Assembly (NCBI GenBank): GCA_045120135.1
Contig: JBGVEN010000001.1
Location: 124,001 to 188,000 of the forward strand
Origin: SIG440 sp045120135
Lineage (GTDB): Bacteria; Bacillota; Clostridia; Monoglobales; Monoglobaceae
Length of the DNA: 64,000 bases
Reading direction: 5' to 3'
Shown: piece after piece, positions 33,187 through 40,637 of the stretch
Numbering within the stretch: position 1 is the stretch's first letter
How the letters are laid out: every line of letters begins with the position of its first letter
The notes under the pieces: model-generated
Databases searched by the model: none
What the model saw: only the letters and a program-made list of their open reading frames with translations
What the model was told of the DNA's origin: nothing
Translations under genes and position numbers: made by a program

Positions 33187-33677
33187 TGTTTTTTATTGTA
33201 GCGATTCTGGTTGGTATACTTCTTGGACTACTTGTTCCGTATACCCTTAGCTCATCAACACTTCCGTATCTGGCAGTGGCAATTATTGCAGCGCTTGACT
33301 CGGTGTTTGGAGGACTTTTAGCGTACCTTAACAAACGGTTTAATATCAATGTATTTATGATTGGCCTTATTTCAAATGCCATTCTTGCGGTATTTCTTAC
33401 ATTTATCGGCAATATATTGGGTATTAGTTTGTCATTCGCGGTTATTGTCGTATTTGGTGTAAGAATGTTCAATAATATGGCATCAATCCGTCGTCTCACC
33501 TTTGATGTTTATTTTGTAAAACGTGCAAAGGAAAAGGAGCGCGAGAACCGGCTTAAGCTTGAAGCGGCACTTGACACTGAGGAAGAATATGAGGCGGAAG
33601 AAGCTTCGGAAAATATGGAAACTGCAAAAGATAGTGCAGAAAATGTCGAAGAAATAGACGAAAAGGAAGAAAAATAG
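33186..33677 (+). CDS. sbp: Small basic protein Sbp (DUF1290) with acidic C-terminal tail
   Basis: This 163-residue membrane protein has three hydrophobic segments in residues 1-110 (FFIVAILVGILLGLLVP, LAVAIIAALDSVFGG, IGLISNAILAVFLTFIGN) that match the Sbp/DUF1290 family, normally about 110 residues. It continues with about 50 residues, first basic (KRAKEKERENR) and then strongly acidic (EEEYEAEEASENME ... DEKEEK). The function of Sbp is unknown; it always sits next to ftsQ-ftsZ. Start and stop overlap the DUF881 gene as TAATG. Confidence 0.9.
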   Translation: MFFIVAILVGILLGLLVPYTLSSSTLPYLAVAIIAALDSVFGGLLAYLNKRFNINVFMIGLISNAILAVFLTFIGNILGISLSFAVIVVFGVRMFNNMASIRRLTFDVYFVKRAKEKERENRLKLEAALDTEEEYEAEEASENMETAKDSAENVEEIDEKEEK

Positions 33678-33741
33678 ACATATTTGCAGCAGAAAAATTG
33701 AAAATTTGTAATAAAACATGAATATTTTTTTGATTTAGGTA

Positions 33742-33769
33742 TTTACAAAATTCTATAAAATGTTATAAT
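33742..33769 (+). promoter_or_regulatory. Promoter of ftsZ
   Basis: TTTACA (33742-33747), a 16-base spacer and a consensus TATAAT (33764-33769) with TG one base upstream (extended -10). It gives ftsZ its own transcription in addition to read-through from the dcw cluster. Confidence 0.75.
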
Positions 33770-33811
33770 AGAAATATATGCTTACTTACTCAAAAGATAG
33801 GAGGAATTATT

Positions 33812-34984
33812 GTGTTTGAGTTTGATGCTGAAACCACAAGCCCGGCAAAGATAAAAGTTGTTGGTGTCGGCGGTGGCGGTAACAATGCAGTTAACAGAAT
33901 GATTGACGCAGAAGTCCAGTGCGTTGAATTTATATCAATAAATACGGACAGACAGGATTTATCGCTTTCCAAGGCAACTCAGAAAATTCAGATTGGTGCT
34001 AAGCTCACAAAGGGTCTGGGTGCAGGTGCTGTACCCGAAATCGGTGCAAAGGCGGCTGAGGAAAGCCGTGACGAGATTGCACTTGCAATTCAGGATGCTG
34101 ATATGGTATTTGTTACAGCAGGTATGGGCGGCGGTACAGGTACAGGTGCTGCTCCTATTGTTGCGGAAATTGCAAAGGAACTTGGTATCCTTACAGTTGG
34201 TATCGTTACAAAGCCTTTCTGGTTTGAAGGTGCAATGCGTGCAAAGAATGCAGGTGTTGGTATCGAGAACCTAAAGAATTCGGTTGATACATTGGTTGTT
34301 ATTCCCAATGACAAGCTTCTTGCCATTGCTGAGAACAAAACTCCGCTTACCGAATCCTTTAAAATGGCGGACGATGTTTTAAGACAGGGTGTTCAGGGCA
34401 TTTCTGACCTTATTTCACGCCCCGGTCTTATCAGCCTTGACTTTGCAGATATCAAGACAATTATGAAGAATACCGGTTATGCTCATATGGGTATTGGTAA
34501 AGCAACGGGTGAGAATCGTGCTCACGATGCAGCACTTAAGGCAATCAACAGCCCCTTGCTTGAAACCAACATTACAGGTGCTAAGGGTGTTATTCTTAAT
34601 GTTACCGGCGGCAGTGACCTCGGTATTCTTGAAATTCAGACGGCTTCTGAAATTATTACTGAGGCTGCTGACAATGATGCAAACATTATTATCGGTGCGA
34701 TTATCGACGAAACTCTGGGTGATGAGCTTCAGGTTACTGTTATTGCAACAGGCTTTGAGGGCAAGGCTATGCCCAAAATGAACAGGGTTACCGAGTCAAT
34801 TTTCGGCAAAACCGAAACCAAGGGTATTTTCACAGCACTCCGTGAAGAAATGGAGGAAAAAAAGGTTGAAGAGCCCATCTCTGCACCGGAAGCTCCTGTA
34901 GAATCGCGTGTCGATTTTTTTAACAAGATCAGCGAGGATGACGGAATAGACGTTCCTGTTTTTCTCCGCAAGAATCAGGACTAA
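33812..34984 (+). CDS. ftsZ: Cell division GTPase FtsZ
   Basis: This 390-residue tubulin homologue starts at GTG after AGGAGGAATTATT. It has the tubulin signature GGGTGTG in residues 100-112, the T3 loop GVGGGGNNAV near the N-terminus, and the C-terminal conserved peptide DVPVFLRKN for binding partner proteins. A short acidic linker separates the core (about 1-320) from that peptide. It forms the Z-ring. FtsA is absent upstream, as usual in Clostridia, so the membrane anchor must be another protein such as SepF, not in this window. Confidence 0.98.
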   Translation: MFEFDAETTSPAKIKVVGVGGGGNNAVNRMIDAEVQCVEFISINTDRQDLSLSKATQKIQIGAKLTKGLGAGAVPEIGAKAAEESRDEIALAIQDADMVFVTAGMGGGTGTGAAPIVAEIAKELGILTVGIVTKPFWFEGAMRAKNAGVGIENLKNSVDTLVVIPNDKLLAIAENKTPLTESFKMADDVLRQGVQGISDLISRPGLISLDFADIKTIMKNTGYAHMGIGKATGENRAHDAALKAINSPLLETNITGAKGVILNVTGGSDLGILEIQTASEIITEAADNDANIIIGAIIDETLGDELQVTVIATGFEGKAMPKMNRVTESIFGKTETKGIFTALREEMEEKKVEEPISAPEAPVESRVDFFNKISEDDGIDVPVFLRKNQD

Positions 34985-35014
34985 TACAAAAGTAAAATAA
35001 AAACAAAAAAACTC

Positions 35015-35043
35015 TTGAAACATTGGTTTTTTTATGGTAGTAT
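35015..35043 (+). promoter_or_regulatory. Promoter of secG
   Basis: TTGAAA (35015-35020), a 17-base spacer and TAGTAT (35038-35043) with an extended -10 TG. The predicted start near 35050 leaves a leader of about 68 bases containing a hairpin. Confidence 0.65.
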
Positions 35044-35060
35044 TGATACATTGCGATGAA

Positions 35061-35090
35061 ATGTAGCAAAGCTTGTGCTTTGCAATACAT
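35061..35090 (+). other. Leader hairpin upstream of secG
   Basis: GCAAAGC (35066-35072) and GCTTTGC (35077-35083) form a perfect 7-bp stem with a TTGT loop, extended outward by ATGTA/TACAT with one bulge. An upstream stretch, TACATT, can pair instead with AATGTA. No T-run follows, so this is a leader structure rather than a terminator. Confidence 0.5.
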
Positions 35091-35117
35091 ATTCACATAT
35101 TTTAGGAGGAAATTCAA

Positions 35118-35537
35118 ATGTTCACAACTTTAATCGTTATTCATGTAATCATTTCATTGGTTCTTATTGTTACTGTTCTTATGCAGCACGGCAAGCAGCA
35201 GGGCCTTTCAGGCGCTATTGCCGGCGGTGCAGAAACCTTCTTTGGTAAGAACAAGGGCAGAACTATTGATGCAATTCTCAAAAAAGTTACAGCAGTTGTT
35301 GCAATTCTGTTTGTTGCAAGCTCAATCGCTCTTGCAGCATACTCAATTAACAAGAACAAGGCTGATAATGAAGCAGTAAATTCTGCAGCTCAGCAGACTG
35401 AAACTGACAATGCTGTTTCCGGCGGTCTTGATGAAAATGGCAATCTTGTTGATGCAGAGGGCAATGTTCTTATGACAGCTGAACAGCTTGCTGAAGCACA
35501 GAACGGTGCTGAGAGCGAAGACACAGACGCTGAATAA
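35118..35537 (+). CDS. secG: Protein translocase subunit SecG with extended acidic tail
   Basis: This 139-residue protein has the two membrane spans of SecG (about 3-22 and 57-76) joined by the conserved loop QHGKQQGLSGAIAGGAETFFGKNKGR. SecG assists SecYE during protein export. The family is usually about 75-80 residues; here a further 60 residues of Asn/Ala/Asp/Glu-rich sequence follow (DENGNLVDAEGNVL ... ESEDTDAE). AGGAGGAAATTC precedes the ATG. secG followed by rnr is a conserved Firmicute gene pair. Confidence 0.93.
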   Translation: MFTTLIVIHVIISLVLIVTVLMQHGKQQGLSGAIAGGAETFFGKNKGRTIDAILKKVTAVVAILFVASSIALAAYSINKNKADNEAVNSAAQQTETDNAVSGGLDENGNLVDAEGNVLMTAEQLAEAQNGAESEDTDAE

Positions 35538-35555
35538 TTTGGAAAAAGACATCTT

Positions 35556-35586
35556 AAAACCGCTCCTATTTTTGGGGCGGTTTTTC
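35556..35586 (+). terminator. Terminator after secG
   Basis: AAAACCGCTCC (35556-35566) pairs over 11 bp with GGGGCGGTTTT (35574-35584), with one wobble pair, and runs into T's. Confidence 0.9.
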
Positions 35587-35647
35587 GTATAAATCGGGTA
35601 TAATAATGTTAGGCTAAAGTAAGATTACAGAAAGTGGAGGAAATGCC

Positions 35648-37708
35648 GTGACTTTTATTGAGCTTTTAAGTGAATACCATATTATGCCCCAATTCCCGCC
35701 CGGTGCGGTCAGACAGGCGGAGAAGCTTCCTGATGAGGTCGGAGAGGCTGACCTCAAGGGCAGATGTAACCTGACTGATACTCTTACAATAACTATTGAC
35801 GGCGAGGACGCAAAGGATTTTGACGATGCGGTTTCGCTTGAACTTATGGAGAACGGAAACTATTGCCTTGGTGTGCATATTGCTGATGTAACTCATTACG
35901 TAACCGAGAATTCACCAATTGACAGAGCGGCATTTTCTCGTGGTACAAGTGTTTATCTGGTAGATACAGTAATTCCGATGCTCCCGTTTGAGCTTTCGAA
36001 TGAATTATGTAGTCTTAAGCCGAACAAAATACGGCTTACTGTTTCAGTGTTTATGGAAATTACACCACGGGGCAAGGTGGAAAACTACAAAATTTGCAAA
36101 AGCTATATAAGGTCGCATAACCGTATGACCTATAACAAGGTGACCAAAATTTTAGAGGGTGACGAGCGGCTCTGCAGCGAGTATCCTCATCTTGTTGCAA
36201 TGCTTCATAACATGAAACGTTTAGCGGCTATTCTTAACAAAAAAAGAGTGCGAAACGGCTCAATAGAATTTGTTACTCACGAATCCAAAATTACGCTTGA
36301 TAAGAACGGAAAACCGGTAAAGGTCGAGCGCTATCCAATTACAGTGTCAAATAATATAATAGAGGAATTTATGCTTATATGCAATGTAACAGTTGCAAAG
36401 CATCTTGCGTTAAAGGGTCTTCCTTGTGTTTACAGAGTCCACGAGCAACCTGATTTTGAGCGGCTTGAACGGCTGCAAAGGATTCTTCCCGTGCTGGGCG
36501 TTGACTTTGTGTGGAAGCTGAATATGACCCCCAAGGACTTCCAGAAAATACTTGATTCCGTGACGGGCCTCGACACGGAAGATGTCGTGAACTATCTTGT
36601 GCTTCGCAGTATGTCCAAGGCAAGATACAGCGAAAATAATTTAGGGCACTTCGGCCTTGCGTTTTCAGATTACTGCCATTTCACATCGCCGATTCGTCGT
36701 TATGCAGATGTGGTGGTACACCGCATTCTTAAGGAAAGCCTTGATGGTGAGCTTTTACCCAAACGTCGTGATTTCTTCAAGGAGCTTGCAATATCAGGTG
36801 CAGTTACAGCCTCGGTTACGGAGGTCAATGCGGCAGACGTAGAGTTTGCGTGGAAGAATGTGAAAAAAGCTGAATATATGGCAGAGCACATTGGCGAGAA
36901 GCATAATGCAAGCATAACACATATAACGACAAATGGTTTCTTTGCGGAGCTTAGCAACACAATTGAAGGATTTGTGCCGGTTCGTACGCTTGAAGATGAT
37001 TTATACGTTATGAACGAAAATGGACTATCCCTTGAGGGAATGCGTACAAAAAGGAAATTTACAATTGGCGATACAGTAGAAATCAAGGTGGCGGCAGTAG
37101 ACCTTGAACGGGCAAAAATTGATTTTGAGGTTAGCGGAACAAGACAGCTTCCGGCTCAGCGCAGAAAGTATGTAGCGGGCAGAAATACAGGTAAAAGAGA
37201 ACTAACTCGCAATGAAAAACGGGTTTTAAAAAAGCTGAAAGAAGAGAGCTTTGAAGCAAGACAGCAAAAAAATGATATCCGGAAAAAAGCGGACATCGAG
37301 CGGAGTATATTTGAAAATGCCGTGACCTATGAGGTTCTGGAAATTCTACAGGATAGATTTAAATTTAAAAAAGCGGAAAAAAGCTTTGTGGGTGTAACTG
37401 TTAAGGATATGGCGGCATTGGTGTCGCTGCCTGTATACCGTGCACACCTTTATGAGACAAGTGAGATTAGCTTTAAAAGTGCTTTGATTTCTGCATCTAA
37501 GAATGTGAAAAATACAATAGGTATGCTTGGCGAAAGCTTTGGTTTTTCTACCGAGAACGAGGAAAAACTCGCGGCGGAATTTGTGTGCGCCGCACTCCGG
37601 CATCTTGATGTATGTATGAAAAACAATGCAATTTCATATTCAAAGCGTGAAAAAGAGTATGAAGCACTAATGAAAAAATTGCACGAAAGAAAGGTGAGGT
37701 CAAAATGA
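35648..37708 (+). CDS. rnr: RNase R/RNB-family exoribonuclease lacking N-terminal cold-shock domains
   Basis: This 686-residue 3'-5' exoribonuclease starts at GTG with GGAGG 7 bases upstream. Residues 1-40 (QFPPGAVRQAEKLPDEV) match the segment of RNase R that lies just before the RNB domain, so the helix-turn-helix and both cold-shock domains (about 200 residues) are missing. The RNB domain (about 40-370) keeps the catalytic aspartates in GEDAKDFDD (52-60) and the RRYADVVVHR motif near 350. An S1 domain spans about 416-495. From 500 to 686 there is an unrecognised, basic then helical extension (RKYVAGRNTGKRELTRNEKRV ...). The gene overlaps the SDR gene by 4 bases. Upstream lie a terminator and a TATAAT at 35599, so no N-terminal exon was lost to a frameshift here. 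Confidence 0.88.
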   Translation: MTFIELLSEYHIMPQFPPGAVRQAEKLPDEVGEADLKGRCNLTDTLTITIDGEDAKDFDDAVSLELMENGNYCLGVHIADVTHYVTENSPIDRAAFSRGTSVYLVDTVIPMLPFELSNELCSLKPNKIRLTVSVFMEITPRGKVENYKICKSYIRSHNRMTYNKVTKILEGDERLCSEYPHLVAMLHNMKRLAAILNKKRVRNGSIEFVTHESKITLDKNGKPVKVERYPITVSNNIIEEFMLICNVTVAKHLALKGLPCVYRVHEQPDFERLERLQRILPVLGVDFVWKLNMTPKDFQKILDSVTGLDTEDVVNYLVLRSMSKARYSENNLGHFGLAFSDYCHFTSPIRRYADVVVHRILKESLDGELLPKRRDFFKELAISGAVTASVTEVNAADVEFAWKNVKKAEYMAEHIGEKHNASITHITTNGFFAELSNTIEGFVPVRTLEDDLYVMNENGLSLEGMRTKRKFTIGDTVEIKVAAVDLERAKIDFEVSGTRQLPAQRRKYVAGRNTGKRELTRNEKRVLKKLKEESFEARQQKNDIRKKADIERSIFENAVTYEVLEILQDRFKFKKAEKSFVGVTVKDMAALVSLPVYRAHLYETSEISFKSALISASKNVKNTIGMLGESFGFSTENEEKLAAEFVCAALRHLDVCMKNNAISYSKREKEYEALMKKLHERKVRSK

Positions 37709-38436
37709 AAACCGTTCTTATAGCAGGCGCATCACGGGGTATTGGCAAAGCCACGGCGTTGGAATTTGCAAAAAACGGCTGGCAGGTCGCAGTAAATTAT
37801 AATAAAAGTGAGACGGCGGCAAAGGCGCTTTGTGAAGAAATTACAGCCTTTGGCGGAGCTGCAAAGGCGTATCAAGCCGATGTTTCAGATAATGCCGAAG
37901 TCCTTAGTATGGTTGATGCAGTTATTGCAGATTTTGGGAGTATTGGCGCTTTGGTTAATAATGCAGGGATTGCACTTGGTCAGGGACTTTTTACGGATTT
38001 TACGGATGCTGATGCAAAGCGGATTTTTGATACAAATGTATTTGGAGTGATGAATTGCAGCCGTGCGATAATTCCCCATCTTGTAAGCAAAAAAACCGGA
38101 AAAATAATCAACGTGTCCTCGGTGTGGGGGATTACGGGCGGCTCGTGCGAGGTTATTTATTCAGCGAGCAAGGCGGCGGTAATAGGCTTTACCAAAGCTC
38201 TTGCAAAGGAACTTGCACCATCGGGAATATGTGTAAACTGCGTTGCCCCCGGTTTTATCGATACCGATATGAACTCTTACCTTGCAACGGCTGATATTGA
38301 TGCGTTTTGCGAGGAAGTTCCCCTTGGCAGAACAGGCAAAGTTGAGGAAGTGGCAAAAAGTATATATTTCCTTGCATCTTCGGATGCATCTTACATAACC
38401 GGTCAGGTTTTGACTGTTGATGGGGGATTGGTGTAA
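37705..38436 (+). CDS. Short-chain dehydrogenase/reductase (FabG-like)
   Basis: This 243-residue SDR has the NAD(P) loop GASRGIGKAT at residues 8-17, NNAGIA, the catalytic S-Y-K set (SSVWG, YSASKAA) and the C-terminal GQVLTVDGG motif typical of FabG and relatives. It overlaps the rnr stop as ATGA and ends 1 base before the next gene, so it is co-transcribed with both. No other fatty acid synthesis genes are nearby, so the assignment as the beta-ketoacyl-ACP reductase is not secure. Confidence 0.9.
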   Translation: MKTVLIAGASRGIGKATALEFAKNGWQVAVNYNKSETAAKALCEEITAFGGAAKAYQADVSDNAEVLSMVDAVIADFGSIGALVNNAGIALGQGLFTDFTDADAKRIFDTNVFGVMNCSRAIIPHLVSKKTGKIINVSSVWGITGGSCEVIYSASKAAVIGFTKALAKELAPSGICVNCVAPGFIDTDMNSYLATADIDAFCEEVPLGRTGKVEEVAKSIYFLASSDASYITGQVLTVDGGLV

Positions 38437-38437
38437 T

Positions 38438-39202
38438 ATGACAAAACTTAGGTTTATAGGAACTTGTTCAGGTACAGAACCCTTTGAGGGTATGCACCAC
38501 ACAGCGTTTACAGTTGAAACGGGTGAACGGACATATTGGTTTGATGCGGGCGAAAACTGTTCACGGCTTGCATTTTTGGCAGGGGTTGATATGCTTTCGG
38601 TTAACAGTATCTTTATCTCACATCCCCACGAGGACCACTATGGCGGACTTTTTAATCTTTTGTTCCTCATCCGTCAGCAGATGTGGCAAAAAAATGGAAC
38701 GCCAGTTGATGGCTCTGTGAATTTGTTTTTACCGATTAATGAGATGTGGCAGCCTCTTAAAGATTATATCAAGGTTGCATCACCTAAATTCTTTGATATC
38801 GTGGATGTCAGAAACCATCAGATAACAGACGGCAAAGTTTTTGAAAATGACGAAATCAAGGTCTTTGCATTACATAATAAGCACATTTCTGCGGATGAGA
38901 TAAACTCGTTTTCCTTCAAAATTGAGGCTGGAGGAAAGAAAATTGTGTATTCTGGCGACATCCGTGAGATTTGTGAGCTTGATGTACTTATTGACTCGGG
39001 TTGTGATATTCTGATTATAGAAAGCGGACACCAGAAAGTGGCTGAAATACTTGAATACGGCGAGCAAAAGAAGATAGAAAACCTCCTGTTTATACATCAC
39101 GGCAGAGAAATCATTAATGACCGCAAAAGTGCAGAAAACCTTGTGAAAGACTATAAATATAAGGCAATTATTCTAAAAGACGGTCAGGAGTTTGAACTTT
39201 AA
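38438..39202 (+). CDS. Metallo-beta-lactamase fold hydrolase
   Basis: This 254-residue protein has the metal-binding motif HPHEDH (residues 66-71) and later histidine and aspartate ligands in LHNKHIS, YSGDIRE and IHHGRE. These place it among MBL-fold hydrolases such as RNase Z or phosphodiesterase-like proteins. The ATG at 38438 follows the SDR stop by 1 base and has GGGGG upstream; an in-frame ATG at 38417 lies inside the SDR gene. Substrate is unknown. A terminator shared with the convergent mgtE gene follows. Confidence 0.85.
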   Translation: MTKLRFIGTCSGTEPFEGMHHTAFTVETGERTYWFDAGENCSRLAFLAGVDMLSVNSIFISHPHEDHYGGLFNLLFLIRQQMWQKNGTPVDGSVNLFLPINEMWQPLKDYIKVASPKFFDIVDVRNHQITDGKVFENDEIKVFALHNKHISADEINSFSFKIEAGGKKIVYSGDIREICELDVLIDSGCDILIIESGHQKVAEILEYGEQKKIENLLFIHHGREIINDRKSAENLVKDYKYKAIILKDGQEFEL

Positions 39203-39207
39203 ACAAC

Positions 39208-39240
39208 AAAAAGAGCTGAACATATGTTCGGCTCTTTTTT
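39208..39240. terminator. Bidirectional terminator between the MBL gene and mgtE
   Basis: AAAAAGAGCTGAAC (39208-39221) pairs with GTTCGGCTCTTTTT (39226-39239) around an ATAT loop. A T-run follows on the plus strand and a T-rich stretch on the minus strand, so it can end both convergent transcripts. Confidence 0.9.
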
Positions 39241-39242
39241 GC

Positions 39243-40601
39243 TTAAAACTTCAAAATATTCATTGCAATTTCAAAGTAAATCAAAAGTGAAATTGCGTCA
39301 ACAATTGTGGTGACAAAAGGACTTGCCGTAACTGCCGGGTCAAAGCCAAGGCGTTTAACCAGAATCGGCAGGCTGCAACCAACTATCTTGGCACAGACCA
39401 CTGTTGCAATCAGGGTGAGGGAAACCACTAATGAAACAAGTATAGGACTTTGTCCCGAAGCAAGGATATCTGCCTGGTCAATCAGCATCATTTTGCCAAA
39501 ATTCACAACTGCAAGGGCGATTCCGCAAAGCAACGCAACAAACAGCTCTTTTTTGAGAATTTTAAATATATCCTTCATTTCAACATCACCGAGTGACAAT
39601 GCACGAATTACCGTAACAGAGCTTTGTCCGCCGGAGTTGCCGCCCGTGCCCATCAGCATAGGAATAAATGCAGTAAGTGCTACACATACGGCAAGAGTTT
39701 CCTCAAATGAACTGATTATTTTGCCGGTAAAGGTAGAGGATAGCATAAGCAACATCAGCCACGGAACACGGTTTTTAAATGTCTCCCAAACGGTGGTTTT
39801 GAGATATGGTTTTTCGGATGGCAGAATAGCCGCCATCTTTTCAATATCCTCGGTGTTCTCTTCTTGAATGACATCAATAACATCATCGACGGTGATAATT
39901 CCAACAAGTCTTGTTTCTTTGTCAACAACGGGCATTGCAAGAAAATCGTATTTGTCAAACAGATTTGCAACATGCTCTTTGTCCTCAAATGTATCAACAA
40001 AGATTACATTTGTTTCCATCATATCCCCGATTTTTGTCTGCGGGTCGGATAACAAAAGGTCCTTTGCTGTTGTAATTCCGATAAGGTGACGGTTAGCATC
40101 CATAACATAGCAGGTGTAGATTGTTTCCTTATCAACACCGGTTGCACGAATGCGGTCAAATGCTTGGCTCACGGTCATTTCAGCCTTAAGTGCAACATAC
40201 TCAATGGTCATAATGCTACCGGCACTGTCTTTGGGGTATTTAAGAATTTTATTGATTGCCGCCCGTGTTTCACTGTCGGTTTGCTTGAGAATTCTTTTTA
40301 CCATATTAGCCGGCATTTCTTCGATGATGTCAACGGTATCGTCGACATACATTTCTTCAAGAACATCACGCAGCTCCTTATCGCTGAATGCACTTATCAG
40401 ATGCTCCTGAGTGTCCGGCTCCATTTCAACAAATGTGTCAGATGCAAGCTCTTTGGGGAGAAGTCTGAACAACCTGAGAACAGTATCCTGTGGCACTTCG
40501 TCAAACATAAGTGCAATATCGGGTGCGTTCATTTCAGCCAGAGTACTTCGCAGTTTTACAAATTCCTTATTTTCTATCATTGTGAGTATTTCATCAATCA
40601 T
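39243..40601 (-). CDS. mgtE: Magnesium transporter MgtE
   Basis: This 452-residue MgtE-family channel has an N-terminal superhelical domain (about 1-130), two CBS domains (about 135-250, with AGSIMTIEYVAL and VDDVIDVIQEE) and five membrane helices (about 280-452) including the pore motif GTGGNSGGQSS. It imports Mg2+ and closes when the cytoplasmic domain binds Mg2+. A minus-strand AAAAGGAGG lies 10 bases before the ATG. It follows the SLH protein gene by 36 bases with no terminator between them, so it may be partly read from that gene's promoter. No M-box riboswitch was recognised. Confidence 0.96.
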   Translation of the reverse strand: MIDEILTMIENKEFVKLRSTLAEMNAPDIALMFDEVPQDTVLRLFRLLPKELASDTFVEMEPDTQEHLISAFSDKELRDVLEEMYVDDTVDIIEEMPANMVKRILKQTDSETRAAINKILKYPKDSAGSIMTIEYVALKAEMTVSQAFDRIRATGVDKETIYTCYVMDANRHLIGITTAKDLLLSDPQTKIGDMMETNVIFVDTFEDKEHVANLFDKYDFLAMPVVDKETRLVGIITVDDVIDVIQEENTEDIEKMAAILPSEKPYLKTTVWETFKNRVPWLMLLMLSSTFTGKIISSFEETLAVCVALTAFIPMLMGTGGNSGGQSSVTVIRALSLGDVEMKDIFKILKKELFVALLCGIALAVVNFGKMMLIDQADILASGQSPILVSLVVSLTLIATVVCAKIVGCSLPILVKRLGFDPAVTASPFVTTIVDAISLLIYFEIAMNILKF

Positions 40602-40637
40602 TCTGCGTTTCCTCCTTTTAAATAATTTTTATAAATC

